Shown: positions 50,113-58,933 of the stretch, one piece after another
How positions within the stretch are numbered: position 1 is the stretch's first letter
Layout of the letters: every line of letters begins with the position of its first letter
Origin: Nonomuraea montanisoli
GTDB taxonomy: Bacteria > Actinomycetota > Actinomycetes > Streptosporangiales > Streptosporangiaceae
Assembly (NCBI RefSeq): GCF_013363975.1
Contig: NZ_JABWGN010000001.1
Span: 1 to 64,000, forward strand
Length of the DNA: 64,000 nucleotides
Direction: 5' to 3'
Translations under genes and position numbers: made by a program
The notes under the pieces: model-generated
The model's input: only the letters and a program-made list of their open reading frames with translations
Database searches by the model: none
What the model was told of the DNA's origin: nothing

Positions 50113-50277
50113 TCAGATGTGCTCGGCCGGGTTCGCCGGGAGGTAGAAGTTCCAGCTCCCGTGTCCCTCGTGCGCGCCGCCCCCGGCGCAGTGCCCGTTG
50201 TCGGGCCGGCCGTTCCACCAGAGGCAGTAGCACTTGTTGCAGAACCGCCAGTTGTCCTGTTGCGTCGTCGGCGCCAT
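50113..50277 (-). CDS. Small Cys/Trp-rich protein, zinc-ribbon-like
   Basis: This is a protein of 54 residues from ATG 50277 with a strong AGGAGGGG site just upstream. It reads QDNWRFCNKCYCLWWNGRPD followed by GHCAGGGAHEGHGSWNFYLP. The CxxC and C/H residues suggest a metal- or carbohydrate-binding fold; similar WRFCxKCxxL repeats occur in larger actinomycete proteins. The strong ribosome site supports a real gene. Function is unknown. Confidence 0.7.
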   Translation of the reverse strand: MAPTTQQDNWRFCNKCYCLWWNGRPDNGHCAGGGAHEGHGSWNFYLPANPAEHI

Positions 50278-50430
50278 GTCCCCTCCTGCGATGTCGAGGC
50301 CGGCGTGCTGTCCGGCCACAGCCAGTGTCGGGCGAGACGCAGAGCGTGCGTATCCCCAGAATTGGGGGGATGACGCCGCCCCGACTTCGTGCCTGCCTCG
50401 ACAGCGGAAGATCATCGGCACAATGTCGGC

Positions 50431-50928
50431 ATGGGTGGATCAAGTGCGCTCGGATCACGCTGGGCCGCGGGCGTGACCGGGCTGTCCTACGCGGGGGCCG
50501 TGTCCTGGCTGACCTGGCTCATCGTCTCCGGCCCCCTCAGCTACGGACTGAAGGGATCGCTGACGATGCTGATGATGGCCCTCCCCTCGTCCCTCCTCGC
50601 GATGCCCAGCGCGACCTGGATCGAGGGCACGCTGGCGGGCGGGAGCTTCTCCCCTGCCTGGGAGAGCGTCTTCCTGGCCGCTCCGGGGATCGCGCAGGCG
50701 GTCGCGCTGGCCGCCATGCTGGGGCAGCGCCTCACCCGGGTCCCGGGGCTGGTCATCGGGTGGTTGCTGACCGTCGACGTGGCCTTCTGCGGATGGACGA
50801 TCGCCTACGACGAGTGGGCGCCGCGGGGTCCGTACGGCTGGCTCATCCTGGTGTGCGGGGCGGGCATGGCGGCGGGGCTGGTGGCGGCACGCTTCACCGC
50901 GGGCCGTGAGGATTCGGCGATCGCGTGA
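50431..50928 (+). CDS. Unknown four-helix membrane protein
   Basis: This is a protein of 165 residues from ATG 50431; an upstream in-frame start at 50389 is possible. Predicted membrane helices are at about 10-35 (TGLSYAGAVSWLTWLIV), 40-60 (LTMLMMALPSSLLAM), 75-100 (SVFLAAPGIAQAVALAAML), 105-125 (LVIGWLLTVDVAFCGW) and near 135-155. Residues are typical of small actinomycete SCO-type membrane proteins without known role. It stands alone and ends 41 bases before the leader peptide of the MFS gene. Confidence 0.7.
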   Translation: MGGSSALGSRWAAGVTGLSYAGAVSWLTWLIVSGPLSYGLKGSLTMLMMALPSSLLAMPSATWIEGTLAGGSFSPAWESVFLAAPGIAQAVALAAMLGQRLTRVPGLVIGWLLTVDVAFCGWTIAYDEWAPRGPYGWLILVCGAGMAAGLVAARFTAGREDSAIA

Positions 50929-50969
50929 CGCCTTCAAGGGATGCCCGGCCTCGTGTTAACGTCGTGTCC

Positions 50970-51088
50970 ATGATTCACCCTCGTGCCTAGAGACCGGCTC
51001 ACGCGTCGCCCGTTCACCATGGGCTCGACGCGCAGCGGTCTCCCCTAGGTCCGCAGCGTCCTTCGCCGCACACGCGGCCTGACGCTGC
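50970..51088 (+). promoter_or_regulatory. Leader peptide and attenuator-like hairpins upstream of the MFS exporter
   Basis: A six-codon frame MIHPRA runs from ATG 50970 to TAG 50988-50990. Next comes a nested stem: GAGACCG (50990-50996) with CGGTCTC (51036-51042) and GCGTCG (51003-51008) with CGACGC (51026-51031). A second hairpin pairs GCAGCGTC (51053-51060) with GACGCTGC (51081-51088), with an inner GCCGC/GCGGC, followed by CTTT. The stem-1 3' arm contains GCAGCGGTC, which could compete for GACGCTGC. This is the layout of a ribosome-controlled attenuator as found before antibiotic-resistance genes. Confidence 0.6.
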
Positions 51089-51106
51089 CTTTCACGAGGT
51101 CTTCTC

Positions 51107-52423
51107 ATGTCGTCTCCCTCAGCGGCGTCCTACCACGCCGTTCTCCGGGCTCCTCTCGCCGGCCGAACCTTCGTCTCCGCGCTGGTCGGGCGGCTTTCCT
51201 ACGGAATCGTCTTCCTGTCGCTGGTCCTGGCCGTCACCCGGGCCACCGGTTCCTACACCATGGCCGGCACCGCGATGGCGCTGTTCGGTCTGGCCAGTTC
51301 CTTGCTGTCCCCGCTCCGCGCGCTGCTGATCGACAGGTACGGGATTCGCCGGGCCCTCCCTCCGATGGCCGCCGCGTACGCCCTGCTGCTCAGCCTGGTC
51401 GCCGTCCTGACCTGGCGGCCGGGGACGCCCGGCGCCGTGCTGTGGCTGTTCGCCGGCCTCACGGGGGCGTTCACTCCGCCGCTCGGCCCCGTCATGCGCA
51501 CGCTGTGGCGCGACCTGCTTCCCGAGGGCCCGCTCCTACGACGCGCCTACTCCCTCGACACCGTCGCGGAAGAACTGCTCTACGTCATCGGGCCGCTGAT
51601 CGCGGGGGTGCTGACGGGACTGGCGCATCCCTCCTTGGGGATCGCGCTGAGCGCGGGGCTGGTGACGGGCGGCTCCTTGGCGCTGGCGTTCTCGCCCGCC
51701 ACACGTCCCCCCGCCGCACCTCCGCCCGCCGAGCGTCCGGCCGTATCCGGAAGGTCGCGGGCGGCGGCCGAGGTGCCTGCCGTCTCTCAACCGGTCGATG
51801 ACGGGCGGACCGTAGGGCGGCGGAGTCCGGTCGCGGGCGCCACTGGCCTGCGGCGGCCCATCGTGGTCGCCGGCGGCGTCGGCATGTGCCTGGGCGCGCT
51901 GAGCTTGCTCATCGTGGCCTTCGCCGAACGGCACGGCCAGCTCGCCGCGGTGGCCTGGGTCGAGGCCGCGCTGGCCACCGGAAGCGCCGTCGGCGGCCTG
52001 GCCTACGGCGCGGTGTCGTGGCGGCTCGGCCTGGAACGCTGGCTTCCCCTGCTGGCGACGGCGTTGGCCCTGTCCCTGGCCGCCGCCGGGTTCGCCCCGG
52101 ACATGGTCGCGCTGTCCTTGCTGGTCGGCGTCGCCGGGCTGTTCGTCTCCCCCGTTCTCACCACGGCGTACATGCTGGCGGACGAGGTCGCGGACCCCGG
52201 CTCCAGGACGCAGGCCGGCGCGTGGGTCAACACGGCGTTCAACACGGGGCACTCGGCGGGCTCCGCCTCCGTGGGGCTGCTCATCGGACGCCACGCCCTG
52301 GCCACGTGCTTCGTGGCCGGCGCGCTGCCGTCCCTCCTCGGCGCGCTCGCGGGGCTGGGGAAGGCTCGTCGTCCTGCCCGGCTCTCGACGCGGGAGGCCG
52401 CGGTGCCCGACGTCAAGCAGTGA
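51107..52423 (+). CDS. MFS transporter with leader-controlled expression
   Basis: This is a protein of 438 residues from ATG 51107 with an ACGAGGT ribosome site. It has about twelve membrane helices in two halves (LVGRLSYGIVFLSLVLAVTR, LFGLASSLLSPLRALLIDR; GGVGMCLGALSLLIVAFAE, LLVGVAGLFVSPVLTTAYML) joined by a Pro/Arg-rich loop at about 200-240. Motif A-like RALLIDRYGIRRAL is present. The family is that of small-molecule exporters. Because of the short upstream frame and hairpins in its leader, expression is probably induced by a ribosome-targeting compound that it exports; this is inference. Confidence 0.88.
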   Translation: MSSPSAASYHAVLRAPLAGRTFVSALVGRLSYGIVFLSLVLAVTRATGSYTMAGTAMALFGLASSLLSPLRALLIDRYGIRRALPPMAAAYALLLSLVAVLTWRPGTPGAVLWLFAGLTGAFTPPLGPVMRTLWRDLLPEGPLLRRAYSLDTVAEELLYVIGPLIAGVLTGLAHPSLGIALSAGLVTGGSLALAFSPATRPPAAPPPAERPAVSGRSRAAAEVPAVSQPVDDGRTVGRRSPVAGATGLRRPIVVAGGVGMCLGALSLLIVAFAERHGQLAAVAWVEAALATGSAVGGLAYGAVSWRLGLERWLPLLATALALSLAAAGFAPDMVALSLLVGVAGLFVSPVLTTAYMLADEVADPGSRTQAGAWVNTAFNTGHSAGSASVGLLIGRHALATCFVAGALPSLLGALAGLGKARRPARLSTREAAVPDVKQ

Positions 52424-52478
52424 CCGCGGCAGGGATCCGCGCCGGCTGAGGCGCCATGGGAGCGCTGAGGGGCGGCGG

Positions 52479-53105
52479 TCACGAGCGGTGGCGGGCGCGG
52501 GAGGCGGCGGCGTGGGCGCGGTTGGCGCAGCGGGTCGAGCAGAACTGGCGCCGGCCCGGGCGGCTGCGGTCCACGAACGCGTCCCGGCACGGGGCGGCGG
52601 CGCACATCCGCACCCGTTCCCAGTCGCCCTCCGCCGCCAGGTCGAGCAGCTCCTGCACGGCCCGCACGGCCAGACGGCCGGGGAGCGAGGCGCCGGGAAC
52701 GGCGGCCAGCCGCAGCCGGGGGACGCCGTCCGCCTCCTCGACGGCGGGTCGCAGCGGCAGCTCGGCCGTCCAGCGCGCGAGCGCCTGTGAACGGTCCGCG
52801 GGATCGGCTCCGGACAGAACGGCCCGGAGCCGATCCCGCACCGCCCGGACCTCCACCAGATCCGCCGCATCTCCCCGATCCGCAACCTTCTCCGGACCCG
52901 CGCCGCCACCGTCCTCAGCGCCGCCACTGTCCTCAGCGCCGCCACCGTCCTCAGCGCCGCCATCGTCGTCCGACGTCACCGACAGCTCGGCGCAGAAGCG
53001 GCGCAGCGCCGCCGCGTCCGGCAGCCGTTCCGGTTCGTCCAGGTACGCGTCCCAGGTGTTGGCCAGGTCCAGCGCCACCAGACCCGTCTCCGCGAAAACC
53101 CGCAT
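52479..53105 (-). CDS. CGNR zinc-finger regulator with an ABATE-type N-terminal domain
   Basis: This is a protein of 208 residues. The N-terminal LVALDLANTWDAYLDEPERL is typical of the ABATE/CGNR family. The C-terminal zinc finger reads CAAAPCRDAFVDRSRPGRRQ and FCSTRCANRAHAAASRAR, with Cys pairs as in the family's CGNR motif (here CANR). A stretch of (GGAED/GGAEDS) repeats at about 48-70 is encoded by an 18-bp tandem repeat and is unusual. It probably represses or activates a nearby gene; it is divergent from the arginase-family gene with a 36-base gap. Confidence 0.85.
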   Translation of the reverse strand: MRVFAETGLVALDLANTWDAYLDEPERLPDAAALRRFCAELSVTSDDDGGAEDGGGAEDSGGAEDGGGAGPEKVADRGDAADLVEVRAVRDRLRAVLSGADPADRSQALARWTAELPLRPAVEEADGVPRLRLAAVPGASLPGRLAVRAVQELLDLAAEGDWERVRMCAAAPCRDAFVDRSRPGRRQFCSTRCANRAHAAASRARHRS

Positions 53106-53141
53106 TCCGCCATCCCATCATCCCGTGCTACCGTCAGGAGT

Positions 53142-54035
53142 ATGAGCAGTATAACCACTGACAGAGTTCTGGCCGTCCTCGACGCTCCCTCCAACCTCGG
53201 CCTGCGCCCGCCCGCGCCGGACACCGTCCCCGGCTGCTACAAGGCCCCATGGGCGCTGCGCGACGCCGGGCTGCTCCAGCGGCTGGGCGCGAGCGACGCC
53301 GGAGCCGTCGTGCCGCCCCGGTACGTGGCCACCTGGCAGCCCGGCGACGGCGTGCGCAACGGCCAGGCCATCGCCGCCTACACGCGCAGGCTGGCCGAGC
53401 GCATCGCCGCGCTGCGGGGCGAGGGGCGGTTCCCCGTGGTCCTGGGCGGCGACTGCTCGATCGTGCTCGGGGCCGCGCTGGCGCTGCGGCGCGAGGGCCG
53501 GTACGGGCTGGCGTACCTCGACGCGCACTCCGACTTCCGCCACCTGGGCAACTCGCCGCACGTCGGCGCGGCGGCCGGGGAGGACCTGGCGCTGGTGACC
53601 GGGCGTGGCGACGGCTATCTGACCGACATCGACGGCCTGCGGCCGTACGTGCGGGACGAGGACGTGATCGTGCTCGGGGTGCGGGACGACGAGGATCTGC
53701 GGGACGTCGCGGACTCCGGCCTCGCGTACGTGCCCGCCGCCGAGGTGCCCGCCCGGGGCGAGGAGGCGGCGGCGGCCGTGCTGGCGCGGGAGGAGCTCGA
53801 CGGGTTCTGGATCCACGTGGACGCCGACGTGCTCGACTCGTCCGTGCTGTCGGCCGTCGACTCGCCCGCCCCCGGCGGACTGTCCGCCGACGAGCTGGTG
53901 CGGTTGCTGCGCGGCCTGCTCCGGCTGCCCGGGGCGGCCGGCTTCCAGGTGACGATCCTCGACCCCGACCTGGACGAGGACGGGTCGCAGGCCGCCCTGC
54001 TCGCCGACGTCATCGTCCGCGCCCTGGCCACCTGA
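53142..54035 (+). CDS. Arginase/agmatinase-family ureohydrolase
   Basis: This is a protein of 297 residues. Manganese ligands are in VVLGGDCSIVLGAAL, YLDAHSDFRHL and IHVDADVLDSSV; the family pattern is GGDHS, DAHxD, DxDxxDP. Here the first motif has Cys for His (GGDCS), and the third reads DADVLD. The enzyme hydrolyses a guanidino compound to urea and amine; the substrate is open. It sits beside the divergent CGNR regulator, which may control it. A 36-bp repeat array follows its stop. Confidence 0.85.
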   Translation: MSSITTDRVLAVLDAPSNLGLRPPAPDTVPGCYKAPWALRDAGLLQRLGASDAGAVVPPRYVATWQPGDGVRNGQAIAAYTRRLAERIAALRGEGRFPVVLGGDCSIVLGAALALRREGRYGLAYLDAHSDFRHLGNSPHVGAAAGEDLALVTGRGDGYLTDIDGLRPYVRDEDVIVLGVRDDEDLRDVADSGLAYVPAAEVPARGEEAAAAVLAREELDGFWIHVDADVLDSSVLSAVDSPAPGGLSADELVRLLRGLLRLPGAAGFQVTILDPDLDEDGSQAALLADVIVRALAT

Positions 54036-54060
54036 CGCCGGGATCCGGGTCGGCGCGGGC

Positions 54061-54200
54061 TCAGAGAGCCAGGACGCCCGCCGGGTCGGCGCGGGCTCAG
54101 AGAGCCACGACGCCCGCCGGGTCGGCGCGGGGTCAGAGGGCCAGGGCGCCCGCCCGGGGACGGCGCGGGTCAGAGGGCGAGGACGCCCGCCGGGTCGGCG
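54061..54200. repeat. 36-bp tandem repeat made of copies of the ROK gene 3' end
   Basis: Units starting TCAGAG at 54061, 54097, 54133 and 54170 share most bases with the last codons and stop of the ROK gene (54170-54200). Spacing is 36, 36 and 37 bases, with a partial unit before 54061. Each copy carries the TCA that is the ROK stop on the minus strand. Confidence 0.8.
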
Positions 54201-55387
54201 ATCACCCGCTGCATGGCCAGGCCCGCTGCCCCCAGGACCGCCGCGTCGGCGCCGATCGCCGACATCGCCACCCGCGGCGGCGTGCGCCGCATCTGCCGCA
54301 GCCGCGCCGACAGCACGTCGGACACGGGCCGCTCCAACCAGGGGAACAGCCGCGCGAACACCCCGCCCAGCACGATCGTCCCCGGGTCGAGCAGGTGGAC
54401 CGCCGAGGTGAGGGCCAGGCCGAGCGCCTCGCCCGCCTGGCCGGCCGCCGCGAGGGCCGCGCGGTCGCCCGCCTCCAGCAGCGACACGAGCCCGTCGATC
54501 GAGGCCGAGGCGGCGGGCAGCGCGGCGGCGGCGCCCGGCATGGCCGCCACCCGGCCGCGCATCGGGACCACGGCCCCGAGCAGCGCGTCCTGCCCCGCGT
54601 ACACCTCCAGGCAGCCGCGGCCGCCGCAGCGGCAGGCGGGCCCGTCGGGCACGACGACGACGTGCCCCAGCTCGCCGGCCAGCCCGTACGTGCCGCGGAA
54701 CAGCGACCCGTCCACCACCAGCCCGGCCCCGATGCCGATCTCGCCCGAGACGTACAGGAAGTCGGTCTCCCCGGAGCCGAACCACAGCTCGCCGAGCGCC
54801 GCGAGGTTGGCCTCGTTGTCGACCTCGCAGGCCAGGTCGTGCAGGCCGAGCTGGGCCGCCACCCCGATGTCGCGCCAGCCGAGGTGGGGCGCGTTGCGCA
54901 GCAGGCCGTCCTGGACGGGGCCCGGCACGGCCAGGGCGGCGCCCGTGATGCGCAGCCCGGCGCGCTCGGCGTCGGCGACGGCCTGGCCGGCCAGTTCGCG
55001 CAGGTCGGCGAGGATGGCCTCGGGGCGGGAGCCGCGGTTGTCGGCCGGGCGGACACGGCGGACGCGCACGGTGCGGGTGAGGTCCACGACGCAGGCGGCC
55101 AGGTAGTCGACGTTGATCTCCAGGCCGAGCGTGGCGATCCGGTGGCCGCTGACGCTCACGGCGACGCCGGGACGGCCGCGCTCGCCGTCGCGGACGGCGC
55201 CGTTCTCGACGACGACCCCGGCGTCGAGCAGGTCGGAGACCAGCTTCGACACGGTCGTCTTGGTCAGCCCGGTCAGCTCGGCCAGGGCGGCCCTCGTGAG
55301 CGGGCCCGCCGCGCGGATCTCACCGAGCACGACGGCGAGATTGCGGGCGCGCATGGAATCGTGCCGCACGCCTCTTGACGATGCCAC
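54170..55387 (-). CDS. ROK-family transcriptional regulator of the xylA operon
   Basis: This is a protein of 405 residues from GTG 55387 with GGAGG five bases upstream. An N-terminal winged helix is seen ([32 protein letters not shown]), then the ROK sugar-kinase-like fold ([60 protein letters not shown]). The zinc-binding Cys cluster is in [10 protein letters not shown]. It is divergent from xylA; a 7-bp inverted repeat pair (AGGATTA/TAATCCT) spans the gap between them. It is probably a xylose- or related-sugar-responsive repressor (XylR type). Confidence 0.9.
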   Translation of the reverse strand: MASSRGVRHDSMRARNLAVVLGEIRAAGPLTRAALAELTGLTKTTVSKLVSDLLDAGVVVENGAVRDGERGRPGVAVSVSGHRIATLGLEINVDYLAACVVDLTRTVRVRRVRPADNRGSRPEAILADLRELAGQAVADAERAGLRITGAALAVPGPVQDGLLRNAPHLGWRDIGVAAQLGLHDLACEVDNEANLAALGELWFGSGETDFLYVSGEIGIGAGLVVDGSLFRGTYGLAGELGHVVVVPDGPACRCGGRGCLEVYAGQDALLGAVVPMRGRVAAMPGAAAALPAASASIDGLVSLLEAGDRAALAAAGQAGEALGLALTSAVHLLDPGTIVLGGVFARLFPWLERPVSDVLSARLRQMRRTPPRVAMSAIGADAAVLGAAGLAMQRVIADPAGVLAL

Positions 55388-55398
55388 ATCTGCCTCCG

Positions 55399-55429
55399 AG
55401 GATTATGTGCAGATTGTGGACTTAATCCT
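55399..55429. promoter_or_regulatory. Inverted repeat operator between the ROK regulator and xylA
   Basis: AGGATTA (55399-55405) and TAATCCT (55423-55429) are exact reverse complements 17 bases apart. The pair lies 11 bases upstream of the ROK start and 19 bases before xylA, so one bound regulator could control both genes. Confidence 0.6.
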
Positions 55430-55448
55430 AGAGCGGCGAGAGGGCACC

Positions 55449-56612
55449 ATGAGCTCGTTCATCCCCACCCCCGAGGATCGCTTCACATTCGGCCTGTGGA
55501 CGGTCGGGTGGCAGGCTCGTGATCCGTTCGGAGACGCCAGCCGGCCCGCGCTCGACCCCGTGGAGACCGTACACCGCCTGGCGGAGCTCGGCGCCTACGG
55601 CGTCACCTTCCACGACGACGACCTGCTCGCCGTGGAGCCCGACCGGGACAAGGCCGTCGAGGCGTTCCGCAAGGCGCTGGGCGAGACCGGGATGAAGGTC
55701 CCCATGGCCACCACGAACCTCTTCACGCACCCCGTCTTCCGCGACGGCGCGTTCACCAGCAACGACCGCGACGTCCGCCGGCACGCGCTCCGCAAGGTCA
55801 TGCGCAACATCGACCTGGCCGCCTCGCTGGGCGCCCGGACGTACGTGTGCTGGGGCGGGCGCGAGGGCGCCGAGTCCGACGCCGCCAAGGACGTGCGCGC
55901 GGCCCTCGCCCGCTACAAGGAGGCCCTCGACCTGCTCAGCCAGTACGTCATCGACCAGGGCTACGAGCTGCGCTTCGCCATCGAGCCCAAGCCGAACGAG
56001 CCGCGCGGCGACATCCTGCTGCCGACCATCGGGCACGCGCTCGCGTTCATCAACGAGCTGGAGCACCCCGAGATGGTGGGCCTCAACCCCGAGGTCGGGC
56101 ACGAGCAGATGGCCGGCCTGAACTTCGTTCACGGCATCGCGCAGGCCCTCTGGCACGGCAAGCTCTTCCACATCGACCTGAACGGCCAGCACGGCCCGAA
56201 GTACGACCAGGACCTGGTGTTCGGCCACGGCGACGTCAAGAGCGCGTTCTTCCTGGTGGACCTGCTGGAGCACGGCGGCTACGACGGGCCGCGCCACTTC
56301 GACTACAAGCCGCTGCGCACCGAGGACCCCGACGACGTGTGGGTGTCGGCCGCCGCGAACATGCGCACGTACCTCATCCTGCGGGAGAAGGCGCGCGCCT
56401 TCCGCGCCGACCCGGAGGTCCAGCGGGCGCTGGTCGCCTCCCGCGTGGACCAGCTCGCCGTGCCCACGCTGGCGCCCGGCGAGACGCTCGCCGACCTGGC
56501 CGCCGAGGAGTTCGACCCGGAGGCGGCGGCCGAGCGCGGCTACCACTTCACCCATCTCAACCAGCTCGCGCTGGAGCACCTGCTCGGCGTGCGCGGCGGG
56601 GCGGCGGCATGA
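55449..56612 (+). CDS. xylA: Xylose isomerase
   Basis: This is a protein of 387 residues from ATG 55449 with GAGAGG upstream; a longer open frame upstream is not coding. It converts xylose to xylulose (and glucose to fructose). Class I (Streptomyces-type) features: [30 protein letters not shown] with the active-site His, [23 protein letters not shown] metal ligands, [27 protein letters not shown] and [14 protein letters not shown]. It begins a three-gene operon with overlapping starts, controlled by the divergent ROK protein. No xylulokinase is present in the window. Confidence 0.95.
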   Translation: MSSFIPTPEDRFTFGLWTVGWQARDPFGDASRPALDPVETVHRLAELGAYGVTFHDDDLLAVEPDRDKAVEAFRKALGETGMKVPMATTNLFTHPVFRDGAFTSNDRDVRRHALRKVMRNIDLAASLGARTYVCWGGREGAESDAAKDVRAALARYKEALDLLSQYVIDQGYELRFAIEPKPNEPRGDILLPTIGHALAFINELEHPEMVGLNPEVGHEQMAGLNFVHGIAQALWHGKLFHIDLNGQHGPKYDQDLVFGHGDVKSAFFLVDLLEHGGYDGPRHFDYKPLRTEDPDDVWVSAAANMRTYLILREKARAFRADPEVQRALVASRVDQLAVPTLAPGETLADLAAEEFDPEAAAERGYHFTHLNQLALEHLLGVRGGAAA

Positions 56613-57352
56613 CGAACCCCCTCGCCTTACAGCTCTACACCGTCCGCGACCAGCTCGCCGCCGACCGCGACGGGGTGCTGGGCCGCGTCGCCGGGCTCGG
56701 GTACGGCGCCGTGGAGCCGTTCGACCCGACCACCGACCCCGAGGGGTTCCGCCGGGTGGCGGACGACCTCGGGCTGTCCGTGCCGATCACGCACGCGTAC
56801 GCGCTGCTGGACCAGGAACCGGCGAAGGTGTTCGACGCGATCGCCACGGTCGGCGCGGAGCTGGCGGTCATCCCGGGCGGCGTCCCGCACGAGGAGTTCA
56901 CCACCCGCGACGGCCTGGCCCGCACCGCCGACCTGCTGAACGGCCTGGCCGGGCGGGCCGCCGCCCATGGCGTGCGGATCGGCTACCACAACCACTGGTG
57001 GGAGATCGAACCGCGCTTCGGCGAGCGGCACGCGCTGGAGGAGCTGGCCGGGCTGCTGGCGCCGGAGGTGTTCCTGGAGGTGGACACGTACTGGGCGGCG
57101 GTCGGCGGCGCGGACGTGCCCGCGCTGCTGGGCCGCCTCGGCGACCGGGTGCTCGCGCTGCACGTCAAGGACGGGCCCGGCGACAAGGAGTCGCCGCACA
57201 CGGCGGTCGGCGCGGGCGTCATGCCGGTGCCGGACGTCCTGGCCGCGGCGCCCGGCGCGTGGCGGATCGTGGAGCTGGACCACTGCGCGGGCGACGTGTT
57301 CGAGGCCCTGGCGGCCAGCCGGGGCCACCTGAACTCCCTGGAGGGCGTGTGA
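56609..57352 (+). CDS. Sugar phosphate isomerase/epimerase (AP endonuclease 2-type TIM barrel)
   Basis: This is a protein of 247 residues starting inside the xylA stop (ATGA at 56609). The TIM-barrel features of the family are [20 protein letters not shown] at the start, [58 protein letters not shown] and the metal-site Glu/His residues in VELDHCAGD. Partners of Gfo/Idh oxidoreductases in sugar or inositol degradation have the same layout. It probably isomerises or epimerises a keto-sugar intermediate produced by the neighbours. Confidence 0.88.
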   Translation: MTNPLALQLYTVRDQLAADRDGVLGRVAGLGYGAVEPFDPTTDPEGFRRVADDLGLSVPITHAYALLDQEPAKVFDAIATVGAELAVIPGGVPHEEFTTRDGLARTADLLNGLAGRAAAHGVRIGYHNHWWEIEPRFGERHALEELAGLLAPEVFLEVDTYWAAVGGADVPALLGRLGDRVLALHVKDGPGDKESPHTAVGAGVMPVPDVLAAAPGAWRIVELDHCAGDVFEALAASRGHLNSLEGV

Positions 57353-58452
57353 ACGGCGGGCCGGTCGGGGTGGCCGTGGTGGGCGCGGGTGTGATCAGCG
57401 GTCAGTACCTGGGCAACCTCACGGCCTTCCCCGACGTACGGGTGCTGGGCGTCGCCGACCTGGACGAGGCGCGCGCGGCGGAGGTCGCCGAGCGTTACGG
57501 CGTGCCCGTCTCGGGCGGCCTGGACGCGGTGCTGGCGCTGCCCGAGGTGGAGATCGTCGTCAACCTCACCGTCCCGGCCGCGCACGCCGCCGTGGCGCTG
57601 GCCTGCTTACGGGCCGGCAAGCACGTGTACGGCGAGAAGCCGCTGGCGCTGGACGCCGAGGAGGCGGCCAAGGTGCTGGCCCTGGCCGCCGACCTCGGAC
57701 TGCGGGTGGGCAACGCCCCGGACACGTTCCTCGGCGCCGGCATCCAGTCGGCCCTGCGGGCGCTGCGCTCCGGCCTCGTCGGCGAACCGCTCGCGGTCAG
57801 GGCCGCGACCCAGAACCTCGGCCCGGAGTCGTGGCACCCGAGCCCCGAGTTCTTCTACCAGCCGGGCGGCGGGCCGCTGTTCGACCTCGGTCCGTACTAC
57901 CTGACCACGCTGACCGCCCTGCTCGGCCCGGCCGCCCGGGTTGCGGCGACCACCCGCAGGGCGCGCGCCGAGCGGGTCGTCGGGTCGGGGCCGAAGGCGG
58001 GAACGGTGTTCCCGGTGGAGGTGCCGACGCACGTGGAGGCCCTGATCGACTTCACGGGCGGCGCGGGCGCGGCGGCGACGTTCAGCTTCGACTCGCCGGT
58101 CAACAGGCGGCTCATCGAGATCGTCGGCACCGAGGGCGCGCTGTCGCTGCCCGACCCCAACACCTTCGAGGGGCCGCTGCTGGCCCGCGGGCTCCACGAC
58201 ATGGACTGGCGGGAGCTGCCGGTGGAGGGCACGGTCGCGGGGCGCGGCATCGGCGTCCTCGATCTCGCCCGGTCGCTCCGCGCGGGCGTCCCGCACCGGG
58301 CGTCGGGCGAGCTGGCGCTGCACGTCCTGGAGATCATGACGGCCGTCACGGAGTCGGGTGAGCGCGGCGAGTTCCGCCGGGTCCGCTCCGCGCCGGCCGT
58401 GCCGGAGCCCCTCCCGCCGGACTGGGACCCCCATGCCGCGACCCTGACCTGA
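57349..58452 (+). CDS. Gfo/Idh/MocA-family NAD(P)-dependent sugar oxidoreductase
   Basis: This is a protein of 367 residues from GTG 57349, overlapping the previous stop (GTGA). The Rossmann fold is VAVVGAGVISGQYLGNL, then the EKP motif in GKHVYGEKPLALD, with Lys as a catalytic residue; the GGGPLFDLGPYYLTTLTALL segment follows. The C-terminal domain includes FDSPVNRRLIEIVGTEGALS. It oxidises or reduces a sugar or polyol using NAD(P). It is the third gene of the xylA operon. A hairpin (GTCCGGC/GCCGGAC near 58496-58522) lies after it and may end the transcript. Confidence 0.9.
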   Translation: MNGGPVGVAVVGAGVISGQYLGNLTAFPDVRVLGVADLDEARAAEVAERYGVPVSGGLDAVLALPEVEIVVNLTVPAAHAAVALACLRAGKHVYGEKPLALDAEEAAKVLALAADLGLRVGNAPDTFLGAGIQSALRALRSGLVGEPLAVRAATQNLGPESWHPSPEFFYQPGGGPLFDLGPYYLTTLTALLGPAARVAATTRRARAERVVGSGPKAGTVFPVEVPTHVEALIDFTGGAGAAATFSFDSPVNRRLIEIVGTEGALSLPDPNTFEGPLLARGLHDMDWRELPVEGTVAGRGIGVLDLARSLRAGVPHRASGELALHVLEIMTAVTESGERGEFRRVRSAPAVPEPLPPDWDPHAATLT

Positions 58453-58584
58453 CCGTCCCGATGCGGACGACGTGGCCGTTGGAAGCGTGAACGCGTCCGG
58501 CTGACGGAAGCCGGCCGGACCAGGTCGTTGCGAGGATCGGGACATCACCTCGCGGCAGTCGCCGCCCCGATCCAGGAGATTCTC

Positions 58585-58887
58585 ATGATCATTGCCATGG
58601 TCGACTTCGACACCGCCGCCTCCGACCGGGCGGCGGCCCTGGCCCACCTCGACAGCGACAGCGACCTGGTGCGCGCGATGCCGGGCAACCTCTCCTACCG
58701 CGTGTTCGCCTCGCGGGAGGACGAGACCCGGGTGACCGTGACCCACGAGTGGGACGACGAGGAGTCGTTCGACGGCTACCTGAAGTCCGACGTCTTCGCG
58801 CGCGCCGGCGCGGTGCTCCGGCCGATGATGACCGGGTCGCCGGTGAGCCGGCGCTTCCGGGCGGAGCCGATGGAGATCGCCGCCTGA
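58585..58887 (+). CDS. Antibiotic biosynthesis monooxygenase (ABM) family protein
   Basis: This is a protein of 100 residues from ATG 58585 with AGGAGA eight bases upstream. It has the dimeric ferredoxin-like ABM fold: IAMVDFDTAASDRAAALAHL, PGNLSYRVFASREDETRVTV, HEWDDEESFDGYLKSDVF. Members oxidise quinols or aromatic polyketides without cofactor, or degrade heme. Catalytic identity cannot be fixed. It is followed 46 bases later by an AraC regulator on the same strand. Confidence 0.85.
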   Translation: MIIAMVDFDTAASDRAAALAHLDSDSDLVRAMPGNLSYRVFASREDETRVTVTHEWDDEESFDGYLKSDVFARAGAVLRPMMTGSPVSRRFRAEPMEIAA

Positions 58888-58933
58888 CCGGCGTCATGGC
58901 GGCTCCCTACGATGGGCTCATGCGAGAGCGCGG

